Shown: piece after piece, positions 1 to 5,130 of the stretch
Position numbering within the stretch: position 1 is the first letter of the stretch
How the letters are laid out: the number at the start of each line of letters is the position of its first letter
Source of the DNA: JAVBNW01 sp031551255
GTDB taxonomy: Bacteria > Bacillota > Clostridia > Christensenellales > UBA1750
NCBI GenBank assembly: GCA_031551255.1
Contig: JAVBNW010000088.1
Coordinates: forward strand, 1-5,437
Reading direction: 5' to 3'
Length of the DNA stretch: 5,437 bases
The notes under the pieces: generated by a model
What the model was told of the DNA's origin: nothing
Databases searched by the model: none
The model's input: only the letters and a program-made list of their open reading frames with translations
Program-made: the position numbers and the translations under genes

Positions 1-2397
1 AAGATACCGGTTTCGTGGATCAAGCGGTATGTCGATATCGACGTGCCCATCGACGATTACGCGTCGAAAATGGTGTGGCTGGGCAATGGAATAGAGGGTT
101 TTGAGAACCTTGGCGATGAAATTGCGGGCGTTGTGGTTGGAAAGATTTTATCCATAGAGAAGCATCCCAATGCCGACACGCTCAGCATTTGCAGCGCGGA
201 TGTAGGGGATAGGATCGTTCAAATCGTCACCGGCGCACAAAACGTAAGCGCGGGGGATTTCGTGCCCGTCGCTCTGGATGGGGCCACCCTGCCCGGCGGA
301 AAAAAGATTAAGACGGGCAAGCTGCGCGGCGAGCTCTCCGAAGGCATGCTGTGCTCAGGCCCGGAACTCGAGGTGCCTGCCGAGCTCTATCCTCATTGCG
401 GCGACGAAGGCATTCTGATCTTTCAGGAAGAGCATACGCCCGGCTTGCCGGTGCAGCCGATCTTCGGGCTGGACGACACGGTGGTGGATTTTGAAGTGCT
501 CGCCAACCGGCCCGACTGCCTGTCGGTTCTGGGCATCGCAAGGGAGAGCGCGGTGGCGCTGGGCAAAACGGCGGGGGATGTAAAGGTTTCGGTGCGTCAG
601 TCCGGCGGCGACGTAAACGAGCACGTGCGCGTAACCGTAAAGGACGCCGATCTGTGTCCGCGCTATTGCGCGCGCGTGGTGCGGGGCATCAAAATCGCCC
701 CGTCGCCCATGTGGATGCGCCGCGCGCTGTTCGCGGCGGGCATACGGCCCATCAACAACATCGTGGATATTACCAACTATGTGATGCTCGAAATGGGGCA
801 GCCCATGCACGCGTTCGACCTTGCGCATGTTCGCGGCGGGCACATCATCGTTAGGCGCGCCAAAGACGGCGAGCCCATTCGAACCCTGGACGAGAAGGAC
901 AGGATTATGAAGGGGAATATGTTGGTGATCGCTGACGAACAGGGCGCCACCGGCATCGCGGGCGTAATGGGCGGAGAGGGCAGCGAGATTACGGAAAACA
1001 CGAGGGAAGTGTTGTTCGAAGCGGCGTGTTTCCTAGGGTCCGGCATTAGGCAGACGGGGCGCGAGCTGGGTATGCGCACCGAATCCTCCGGCAGGTTCGA
1101 GCGCGGGGTGAACGTGCACGGCGTAAGGCGTGCGCTGGACAGGGCTGCGCAGCTGGTCGAGGAGCTCGGCGCGGGGGAGGTCGTCTCCGGCGCGATCGAC
1201 GTATACCCCGAGCCCAAGGAGGGCGTGGTCATTGCCGTTTCCACCGATTATATCCGCCGCCTGACCGGCGTTGGCGTGCCGGATGCCGACATGGTGCGCA
1301 TACTCAAGAGCCTTCGCATCGATACGGCGCTTGCAAATGGCGCGCTCACGTGCCGACCGCCTCAGGACAGGCAAGATTTGGCTGTCGGCGCGGACATCGC
1401 CGAAGAGGTGCTCAGGGTATATGGCTACGACAAAATTCCTTCCACCAACATGCGCGGCGCCGTAGAGCAGGGCCGCCGCAGCCCCAAACGCATGCTGCGC
1501 CGCCGCCTTACGGGCTTCTTGTGCGGCGCGGGCTATAGCGAGTGCCAGTCGTTCTCTTTCCAAAGCGCGAAGATCTTCGATCAGCTCGCGCTGCCCGGGG
1601 ATCACCCGCTACGACGCTGCGCGACGCTGCTCAACCCGCTTGGGGAGGATTACGCGGTGATGCGCACCACGCTGATGGGCTCGATGCTCCAGTCGCTCGC
1701 GCTCAACGCCAGCCGTGGCACGGCGCATGTCGGCCTGTTTGAGATCAACGCGTGCTACCGCCCGGGGCAGCTGCCCATCGTAGATGAGCTGCCCGACGAG
1801 CGCCTGACGCTCGCACTGGGCGCATATGGCGCTGGGGTGGATTTCTACGAGCTAAAGGGCGTCGTGGATATGTTGACGCTGAGCATGGGGCTTTCAGACC
1901 GCGCGCAGTGGGTGCGCAGCCAGGCTCCGTATCTTCACCCGGGGCGCAGTGCGACGCTTTTGCTGGATGGCAAGCCGGCAGCCGAAATCGGCGAAGTACA
2001 TCCTCAAGTGCTCGAAAATTTCGGCGTCCCCGGGCGTGCATATATAGGCGAGGTGGATTTGGAGACGCTCTCCGAGCTTGCCGCACCGATGGGCGAGGTA
2101 AGCATGTTACCCAGGCATCCGGCCGTCGTGCGCGACCTCGCGCTGGTGATGCGTCAGGATGTGCCCGCGGGCGAGGTGATGCGTGTGATCGGCCAAGCAG
2201 CGGGCAAGCTGCTTGAAAAGGTGGAGCTGTTCGATGTATACACCGGATCGCCGATCGAAGATGGCTATAAATCCGTCGCGTACTCGATGACGCTGCGCGC
2301 GCCCGACCGCACCTTGACCGACGACGAGGTGGAAAAGGTGTTTGGCCGTGTCGTCAAGGCTTGTCAGGAGACGTGCGACGCGAGGCTTAGGCAGTAA
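1..2397 (+). CDS. pheT: Phenylalanine--tRNA ligase beta subunit (5' end just outside window)
   Basis: Beta chain of the cytoplasmic alpha2-beta2 enzyme that attaches phenylalanine to tRNA-Phe using ATP; the beta chain binds tRNA and removes mischarged tyrosine. The frame is open from base 1 (KIPVSWIKRYVDI...), which matches the usual PheT N-terminus after Met, so probably only the initiator codon is missing; the GTG at 43 is internal. 798 codons are visible, the normal family length. Domains in order: OB-fold tRNA-binding domain at about residues 38-150; B3/B4 editing domain at about 210-400, with NNIVDITNY (252-260), GQPMHAFD (266-273), GVMGG (321-325) and SSGRFERGV (362-370); B5 domain ending in DIAEEV...YGYDKIP (465-480); a synthetase-like core at about 485-690; and a C-terminal FDX-ACB anticodon-binding domain from about 703 (LPRHPAVVRDLALV). 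pheS is expected immediately upstream. No clear U-tract terminator follows the stop. Identification is very secure. Confidence 0.97.
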   Translation, partial: KIPVSWIKRYVDIDVPIDDYASKMVWLGNGIEGFENLGDEIAGVVVGKILSIEKHPNADTLSICSADVGDRIVQIVTGAQNVSAGDFVPVALDGATLPGGKKIKTGKLRGELSEGMLCSGPELEVPAELYPHCGDEGILIFQEEHTPGLPVQPIFGLDDTVVDFEVLANRPDCLSVLGIARESAVALGKTAGDVKVSVRQSGGDVNEHVRVTVKDADLCPRYCARVVRGIKIAPSPMWMRRALFAAGIRPINNIVDITNYVMLEMGQPMHAFDLAHVRGGHIIVRRAKDGEPIRTLDEKDRIMKGNMLVIADEQGATGIAGVMGGEGSEITENTREVLFEAACFLGSGIRQTGRELGMRTESSGRFERGVNVHGVRRALDRAAQLVEELGAGEVVSGAIDVYPEPKEGVVIAVSTDYIRRLTGVGVPDADMVRILKSLRIDTALANGALTCRPPQDRQDLAVGADIAEEVLRVYGYDKIPSTNMRGAVEQGRRSPKRMLRRRLTGFLCGAGYSECQSFSFQSAKIFDQLALPGDHPLRRCATLLNPLGEDYAVMRTTLMGSMLQSLALNASRGTAHVGLFEINACYRPGQLPIVDELPDERLTLALGAYGAGVDFYELKGVVDMLTLSMGLSDRAQWVRSQAPYLHPGRSATLLLDGKPAAEIGEVHPQVLENFGVPGRAYIGEVDLETLSELAAPMGEVSMLPRHPAVVRDLALVMRQDVPAGEVMRVIGQAAGKLLEKVELFDVYTGSPIEDGYKSVAYSMTLRAPDRTLTDDEVEKVFGRVVKACQETCDARLRQ

Positions 2398-2439
2398 GAG
2401 GCGGGAGGCGAAAGGCGGGGGGGATTGCATCCCCGCGCT

Positions 2440-2622
2440 CCTCAGTTCGTGCGGGCTACCCACAAGTGCCTGCATGTTCTTCGAAACATGCGAGCGCTGC
2501 GCGCAAGGCACTTGCGGGGGCCTGGCCCTGAGCGCGTGCAGTGCACGCAATAGCGAAGGGGAGGGCCTGAGTACGCGTGCGATCCGCGAGCGCAGCGACG
2601 CGGGAGCCCGTACGAACTGAGG
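2440..2622. ncRNA. Candidate structured RNA or cruciform repeat with a four-way, cloverleaf-like fold
   Basis: An 18-bp closing stem pairs 2440-2457 with 2605-2622, with 17 Watson-Crick pairs plus one G-U when read as + strand RNA. Three arms fit inside. Arm 1 is 2459-2471/2506-2518 (12 of 13 pairs), itself split at its tip into hairpins 2472-2478/2485-2491 and 2494-2497/2501-2504 with almost no linker. Arm 2 is 2524-2529/2562-2567 with inner hairpin 2534-2539/2543-2548. Arm 3 is 2574-2578/2598-2602. The nested, tightly packed pairing is much more than expected by chance, though the GC-rich composition helps. Transcription strand is unknown: wobble pairs favour + in the closing stem and - in arm 1. 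No promoter or U-tract terminator bounds it clearly. It does not show hallmarks I know of RNase P RNA, tmRNA, SRP RNA or 6S RNA. It could equally be a dispersed palindromic DNA repeat. Confidence 0.4.
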
Positions 2623-2757
2623 CAGGTCAGTTTCCCCGCAGACCCCTTCCGGCCTCCGGTAGGGCAAGGCATCTATGTTTTGCGGATCGCGCACGCACTC
2701 GTTGGCCTCCCTCTCGTCTATTTGGCCCGCTGGGCCTACTCGGGGTCGGGTCCTCAG

Positions 2758-2775
2758 CGATGCCTGCGGGCATCG
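2758..2775. other. Perfect 7-bp hairpin with TGCG loop
   Basis: CGATGCC at 2758-2764 pairs perfectly with GGCATCG at 2769-2775 around a four-base TGCG loop. Only TTTCAAG follows on the + strand, so it is a poor intrinsic terminator; it may be the last helix of the structured block upstream. Confidence 0.4.
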
Positions 2776-2801
2776 TTTCAAGAAAGAATATGAAATGCTT
2801 G

Positions 2802-2839
2802 CAACAAGGGGATGGATGTATGTCTACCCCCTTTTGTTG
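2802..2839. other. Bulged hairpin between the GC-rich block and the repeat element
   Basis: CAACAA (2802-2807) pairs with TTGTTG (2834-2839) and GGGG (2808-2811) with CCCC (2828-2831), leaving a two-base bulge (2832-2833) and a 16-base loop. No U-tract follows on either strand, so a terminator role is not supported. Confidence 0.35.
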
Positions 2840-2854
2840 GCTTTCGCGCGTACG

Positions 2855-2883
2855 ATTATAGTCGACCAACTCCAAAGGCAAAG
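2855..2883 (-). promoter_or_regulatory. Possible minus-strand promoter reading into the structured block
   Basis: Read on the minus strand, a perfect TATAAT (2860-2855) is preceded by weak -35-like sequences, for example CTTTGC at 17-base spacing (2883-2878) or TTGCCT at 15 (2881-2876). The -10 lies directly outside the left arm of the 2861-3017 repeat. A transcript from here would run antisense through 2850-2400, covering the whole stem-rich region. The -35 is poor, so this is a weak call. Confidence 0.25.
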
Positions 2884-3017
2884 CATACGAGCAAATCTTT
2901 TCCCGCATGGTGGCGTCGAGCTCCAGTCAGCGAAGCTGTCGGCTACGCCTCCTGCCGTCTCCTTACCCTGCAAAAAAAATCTCTCGCTCGTCTGCACCGC
3001 TTTTGAAGTTGGTCGAC
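2861..3017. repeat. 157-bp element with 33-bp imperfect terminal inverted repeats (MITE-like)
   Basis: The left arm 2861-2893 and the reverse complement of the right arm 2985-3017 agree at 26 of 33 positions. The outer 16 agree at 15 positions, beginning GTCGACCAACT on both ends. The same trinucleotide ATA directly flanks both ends (2858-2860 and 3018-3020), which could be a short target-site duplication but is also likely by chance. No transposase frame lies inside. The interior has a run of eight A (2972-2979) and a small hairpin, CAGC GAA GCTG. If transcribed it would form a long hairpin. A non-autonomous mobile repeat or a hairpin RNA are the two readings; copies elsewhere in the genome would decide. 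Confidence 0.5.
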
Positions 3018-3031
3018 ATAGTATTCACTTC

Positions 3032-3060
3032 TTGACAATAATACTATATAGTATTATACT
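3032..3060 (+). promoter_or_regulatory. Sigma-A-type promoter of the flavin reductase gene
   Basis: Consensus TTGACA (3032-3037), a 17-base spacer and TATACT (3055-3060). Transcription should start near 3067, giving a leader of about 80 bases before the ATG at 3148. This is the strongest promoter in the window, and its spacer is filled by a palindromic operator. Confidence 0.85.
3038..3057. promoter_or_regulatory. Perfect 20-bp palindromic operator candidate within the promoter
   Basis: Bases 3038-3057 equal their own reverse complement, with core ACTATATAGT. The palindrome occupies the entire spacer and covers the first three bases of the -10, so a bound dimer would block RNA polymerase. 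The half-site ATAGTATT at 3048-3055 recurs 30 bases upstream at 3018-3025, about three helical turns away on the same face. This geometry is typical of dimeric repressors such as the MarR, TetR, GntR or PadR families. No regulator gene is in the window. Confidence 0.65.
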
Positions 3061-3147
3061 GTGTAAGAGGGTTGGCCAAGGGCAAAAAAGCACACGCTGC
3101 TTTGTCGGCGGATAAAACCCGCATAATGAATGAGGGAGCTGAACTCG

Positions 3148-3717
3148 ATGCAACGAAAGCTATCGAAACTGAATCGTTCCATGGCCGTACAACCCGCGTT
3201 TTTGATTGGCACCTACGACGAGCAGGGCGCGCCCAATTTTTGCCCGATCACCTGGATGAGCGTTACGTGGGATACCGACCACCACTTGCTGGTGATCAGC
3301 ATGGACGGCGCTAAGAAGACCAAGGAAAACTTTGCGCGCACGAAGATGCTTTCGGCAAACGTCGTAAGCACCGATATGCTCGACCTGATCGATTATTTCG
3401 GCTCCGTTTCCGGCCTGAACGGGCCTAAAGAAGGTATGCCCTACGGCGTGGGAAAAGGGCTTACGCTGCCCGTGCCGACGCTTGACATAAGCCCCTGGGT
3501 ATATGAGTGCGAGCTTACGCAGCAGGTGACGTTCGGCGGCGTTACCGACACCTACTTTTGCGCGGTGCGCGGCGTGCAGATCGATGAGACGCTCGGCGAC
3601 GAGGACGATATTCCCCTCGCGGGGCTCAGGCCGCTCATTTACGGCGGCATGGGCGGGGGGCAGTACTATGCGCTGGGCGAGAGGCTTGGCGTCATCGGGG
3701 ATTTTGTAAAGAAGTAA
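3148..3717 (+). CDS. Flavin reductase-like FMN-binding protein
   Basis: A 189-residue protein of the flavin reductase-like domain family (split-barrel FMN-binding fold, DIM6/NTAB type), cytoplasmic and probably a homodimer that binds FMN. Members reduce flavin with NAD(P)H or act as small flavoproteins; the substrate cannot be told from sequence. Family features are the opening strand AFLIGTYDEQGAPNFCPITW (about residues 17-36), a loop with KKTKENFARTKMLSANVVSTD (about 57-77), and the late barrel strands YECELTQQVTFGG and TYFCAVRGVQID. I chose ATG 3148 because AGGGAG (3133-3138) lies nine bases upstream; the in-frame ATG at 3130 has no ribosome binding site and would add six residues. It is a single-gene unit with its own promoter and operator upstream and a strong terminator 18 bases after the stop. 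The operator suggests induction by a small molecule or redox signal, which is inference. No signal peptide is seen. Confidence 0.88.
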   Translation: MQRKLSKLNRSMAVQPAFLIGTYDEQGAPNFCPITWMSVTWDTDHHLLVISMDGAKKTKENFARTKMLSANVVSTDMLDLIDYFGSVSGLNGPKEGMPYGVGKGLTLPVPTLDISPWVYECELTQQVTFGGVTDTYFCAVRGVQIDETLGDEDDIPLAGLRPLIYGGMGGGQYYALGERLGVIGDFVKK

Positions 3718-3735
3718 TATGGCAGCGGTATCGTC

Positions 3736-3760
3736 AAAAAAGCGCTTCGGCGCTTTTTTT
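3736..3760 (+). terminator. Intrinsic terminator after the flavin reductase gene
   Basis: GCGC (3742-3745), a TTCG tetraloop and GCGC (3750-3753), flanked by six A upstream and seven T downstream (3754-3760). The A and T runs extend the stem and make it potentially bidirectional. It separates this gene from the exporter gene. Confidence 0.93.
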
Positions 3761-3795
3761 ATGGAGATTTACAGTAATACAGAGCATCATCTGCA

Positions 3796-3824
3796 TTGAC
3801 CCGGAAAGCCGCGCATGGTAGGAT
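3796..3824 (+). promoter_or_regulatory. Sigma-A-type promoter of the exporter gene
   Basis: TTGACC (3796-3801), a 17-base spacer and TAGGAT (3819-3824). Transcription is expected to start near 3831, about 45 bases before the ribosome binding site and ATG at 3876. It sits just downstream of the preceding terminator, so the exporter gene is its own unit. Confidence 0.65.
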
Positions 3825-3839
3825 AGGGCGGCACCATGC
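3813..3839. promoter_or_regulatory. Inverted repeat overlapping -10 and start of transcription
   Basis: GCATGGT (3813-3819) and ACCATGC (3833-3839) form a perfect 7-bp inverted repeat with a 13-base gap, centred on the end of the -10 and the expected +1. Because the left arm lies upstream of +1 it would not form an RNA hairpin in the transcript, so an operator is the more natural reading. Confidence 0.4.
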
Positions 3840-3875
3840 CCGCGTTGGGGGCTCAAGTGCGTAGGAGAGATCGGG

Positions 3876-3923
3876 ATGTTTGCGAAAGATCGGACCGCTC
3901 CAGTCAGCTATGTGGATTTTTGA
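3876..3923 (+). CDS. Possible 15-codon upstream ORF overlapping the exporter start
   Basis: ATG 3876 has the best ribosome binding site in this region (AGGAG at 3863-3867, eight-base spacing) but encodes only MFAKDRTAPVSYVDF before TGA at 3921-3923. It overlaps the exporter frame, which is +1 relative to it, by more than 40 bases. It could be a leader peptide coupling translation to the exporter, the 0-frame part of a +1 frameshifted gene (its last codons are TTT TGA within a run of five T), or the mark of a single-base insertion that broke the original start. No similarity is recognised for the peptide itself. Confidence 0.3.
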   Translation: MFAKDRTAPVSYVDF

Positions 3924-4446
3924 AAAAGTCGGCAACACCATAAAGCGCTTCTCCGGCGTGCCCCTTATGGGAATGCGCACGGCTAAAACCATATTGGCGG
4001 TGTTTTTAAGCGCGCTGTTTATGAAATACGTGCTGAACCAGACGCCCTTTTTCGCGTGCATCGGCGCGGTGGTTGCCATGGAACGCACGCTGTCTTCCTC
4101 AATGCGCGCAGCGCTTATCCGCAACATCGGCACGCTTGTGGGCGGCCTCTTAGGCATTGCGATCGCGTCGTTTACCGACAGCATCGCGCTGTATTCTCTT
4201 GGGCTTATCCCGCTGATCTACATCAGCAATATGATCGGCAGGAAAGAGAGCATCGTACCCGGCGCGATCGTCTACTTTGCCGTGGCATACTTAAACACCA
4301 TGGATCAAGCATGGGTATACGGTCTGACGCGCATTTTAGGCACGTTCATCGGCACGTTGATCGGCATCGGCGTGAATTTTCTCGTCTTTCCACCCAAGCC
4401 CGAACAGCCGCTTAAGCCGGAGCAGGACTGCCTGGAGCGACGTTGA
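3880..4446 (+). CDS. Aromatic acid exporter-like (FUSC/ArAE family) membrane protein
   Basis: A 188-residue integral membrane protein resembling the N-terminal membrane domain of the aromatic acid exporter family (ArAE/DUF939, FUSC superfamily), thought to export aromatic acids or related compounds; the substrate here is unknown. Six hydrophobic helices are visible at about residues 34-52, 57-70, 83-98, 102-119, 124-139 and 152-170. The family-like patterns MRTAKTILAVFLSALF, the helix-2 stretch CIGAVVAMERTLSSSMRAALIRNIGTLVGG and the final glycine-rich helix GTFIGTLIGIGVNFLVF support the call. The usual cytoplasmic C-terminal domain is absent: the chain ends about 18 residues after helix 6 in a Pro/Glu-rich tail. 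The start is unsettled. TTG 3880 is 12 bases from AGGAG, ATG 3910 has no ribosome binding site, and ATG 3967 begins just before helix 1. The best-placed ATG, 3876, is in another frame. It has its own promoter, and zapA follows with a separate promoter. Confidence 0.8.
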   Translation: MRKIGPLQSAMWIFEKVGNTIKRFSGVPLMGMRTAKTILAVFLSALFMKYVLNQTPFFACIGAVVAMERTLSSSMRAALIRNIGTLVGGLLGIAIASFTDSIALYSLGLIPLIYISNMIGRKESIVPGAIVYFAVAYLNTMDQAWVYGLTRILGTFIGTLIGIGVNFLVFPPKPEQPLKPEQDCLERR

Positions 4447-4500
4447 ACACTTCGTTCGCTTTGCAGAAATCCTCCGTACGCGCGGTTTGCGGCACGCGGC

Positions 4501-4529
4501 TTGCAGGCTGTCAGATTTTCGGCTATAAT
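4501..4529 (+). promoter_or_regulatory. Sigma-A-type promoter of zapA
   Basis: TTGCAG (4501-4506), a 17-base spacer and perfect TATAAT (4524-4529). The expected start is near 4536, giving a leader of about 35 bases. This rules out the upstream in-frame ATG at 4538 as a normal start and supports ATG 4571. Confidence 0.8.
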
Positions 4530-4570
4530 GTCGTAGGATGGGGCAATTTTTCGGATGGGAGCGCGGCGGC

Positions 4571-4888
4571 ATGGAAAAAAATAGGACCACGGTGCACATC
4601 GCGGGCAAGGAATATACGATGGTAGGCAGCGAGCAGCCGGAGTATATCCACAGGGTCGCGCTGTATGTCGACCGCAAGATGCAGGAAATCGGCGTGATGG
4701 CGCATTTGGCCACCAATGATCTGGCGGTGCTTACAAGCCTTAACATTGCCGATGAGTTGATCAAATCTCAAGATGACAACGCGCGGTTGCGCAAGGAGCT
4801 GGCGGAGGCCAGGCAAGAGGTAACGCGCCTCAACCGCGAAAATACCGTGCTGAAAGCGGGTCGCCCGGTGCAGTCTCCGCCGAAATGA
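4571..4888 (+). CDS. zapA: Cell division protein ZapA
   Basis: A 105-residue cytoplasmic protein that binds FtsZ and promotes bundling and stability of the division ring; it is dispensable but stimulatory in studied species. The N-terminal beta-beta-alpha ZapA domain covers about residues 5-70, with TTVHIAGKEYTMVGSEQPEYIHRVALYVDRKMQEI and the characteristic AVLTSLNIADEL segment. It is followed by a charged heptad-like coiled coil (about 65-98, DDNARLRKELAEARQEVTRLNRENTVLK) through which ZapA oligomerises. Length is typical of Gram-positive members. GGGAG (4557-4561) nine bases upstream fixes the start at 4571; the ATG at 4538 would add 11 unlikely residues. It has its own promoter and terminator. 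In many Firmicutes zapA lies just downstream of pheT, with rnhC between them in Bacillus subtilis; here about 2.2 kb separates them. Confidence 0.93.
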   Translation: MEKNRTTVHIAGKEYTMVGSEQPEYIHRVALYVDRKMQEIGVMAHLATNDLAVLTSLNIADELIKSQDDNARLRKELAEARQEVTRLNRENTVLKAGRPVQSPPK

Positions 4889-4939
4889 CGGCGCCGCAGG
4901 ACGCGTGTGCGGGTAGATAGTTCGTTCCGTTGCTTTGTC

Positions 4940-4971
4940 GCCGCAGAGGTATACCTGCGGCTTTCTTTATT
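4940..4971 (+). terminator. Intrinsic terminator after zapA
   Basis: A 7-bp stem GCCGCAG (4940-4946) with CTGCGGC (4955-4961) and an eight-base loop, followed by the T-rich tail TTTCTTTATT (4962-4971). It lies about 50 bases after the zapA stop. Confidence 0.88.
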
Positions 4972-5034
4972 GAGCGACTTACCGCGTCTGATACAAGGCG
5001 TATAAAATAAAAAGTTTGGCAGCAAATGCAATAT

Positions 5035-5064
5035 TTGGTTGAAAACAGTTAAAATTTTTAGGAT
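5035..5064 (+). promoter_or_regulatory. Weak possible upstream promoter for the sensor gene
   Basis: TTGGTT (5035-5040) with 18-base spacing to TAGGAT (5059-5064), the same -10 hexamer as at the exporter promoter. A transcript from near 5071 would carry an approximately 75-base leader with an SD-like GGAGAG (5120-5125) and a two-codon ORF. This competes with the stronger-looking -10 at 5134-5139. Confidence 0.3.
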
Positions 5065-5066
5065 AC

Positions 5067-5101
5067 CATGAAATTATTGATCGCGATTGGGTAGATTTCA
5101 T
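5067..5101. repeat. 8-bp inverted repeat upstream of the sensor gene
   Basis: CATGAAAT (5067-5074) and ATTTCATG (5095-5102, whose last base closes the repeat) are reverse complements separated by 20 bases. It may be an operator lying upstream of the 5134-5139 promoter, or a leader hairpin if transcription starts further upstream. Function is not established. Confidence 0.3.
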
Positions 5102-5130
5102 GCCAAAACATATCGAAATGGAGAGAATCA

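Larger units (their letters stand above)
2398..3031. other. Long non-coding block rich in inverted repeats
   Basis: About 630 bases between pheT and the next promoter. All reading frames here give low-complexity Arg/Ala/Pro/Ser-rich translations without recognisable domains, and none has a convincing ribosome binding site. The block instead holds many stems: 2420-2425/2429-2434 (3-base loop); the cloverleaf-like set at 2440-2622; 2636-2640/2681-2685 enclosing the hairpin 2644-2664; 2724-2728/2732-2736; 2758-2764/2769-2775 (TGCG loop); and 2802-2811/2828-2839 (two-base bulge). The 157-bp repeat element at 2861-3017 follows. The first 370 bases are strongly GC-rich, and the part from about 2775 is mixed. 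No clear intrinsic terminator for pheT is visible. I do not recognise a named RNA family. A structured RNA, an array of genomic repeats, or remnants of mobile DNA are all possible. Confidence 0.6.

Noticed and set aside
43..45. GTG at 43 as the pheT start
   Set aside because: The frame is open to base 1 and the residues before it (KIPVSWIKRYVDI) match the normal PheT N-terminus.
2415..2436. Intrinsic terminator for pheT at the GGGGAT...ATCCCC hairpin
   Set aside because: The stem is good but GCGCTCC follows it, with no U-tract on the + strand.
2440..2622. 6S RNA, suggested by the length near 180 and paired ends
   Set aside because: 6S RNA is a rod with a large central bulge; this sequence makes a multi-branched set of arms instead.
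2718..2727. Minus-strand GGCCAAATAG, as found in RNase P RNA
   Set aside because: The other conserved RNase P blocks (GGAAAGTCC-like and the ACAGAA-containing 3' part) are absent on either strand.
2107..2781. Long minus-strand frame across the end of pheT and the structured block
   Set aside because: The translation is Arg/Pro/Ser-rich without domain features, half of it is antisense to pheT, and its codons mirror the GC-rich + strand.
2627..2908. 93-codon minus-strand frame starting inside the 157-bp element
   Set aside because: No convincing ribosome site at its ATG and a translation that degenerates into Arg/Gly/Pro-rich sequence over the stem-rich region.
3087..3103. Hairpin AAAGCA...TGCTTT in the flavin reductase leader as a riboregulator
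   Set aside because: Only six pairs, no conserved riboswitch elements, no U-tract and no overlap with the ribosome site.
2675..3115. 146-codon + strand frame through the repeat element
   Set aside because: No ribosome binding site, it crosses hairpins, the terminal inverted repeats and a consensus promoter, and has no recognisable domain.
3130..3147. ATG 3130 as start of the flavin reductase
   Set aside because: It has no ribosome binding site, while AGGGAG lies inside this stretch at good spacing for ATG 3148.
4538..4570. ATG 4538 as start of zapA
   Set aside because: It lies within two bases of the predicted transcription start and adds residues outside the ZapA domain; ATG 4571 has a good ribosome site.
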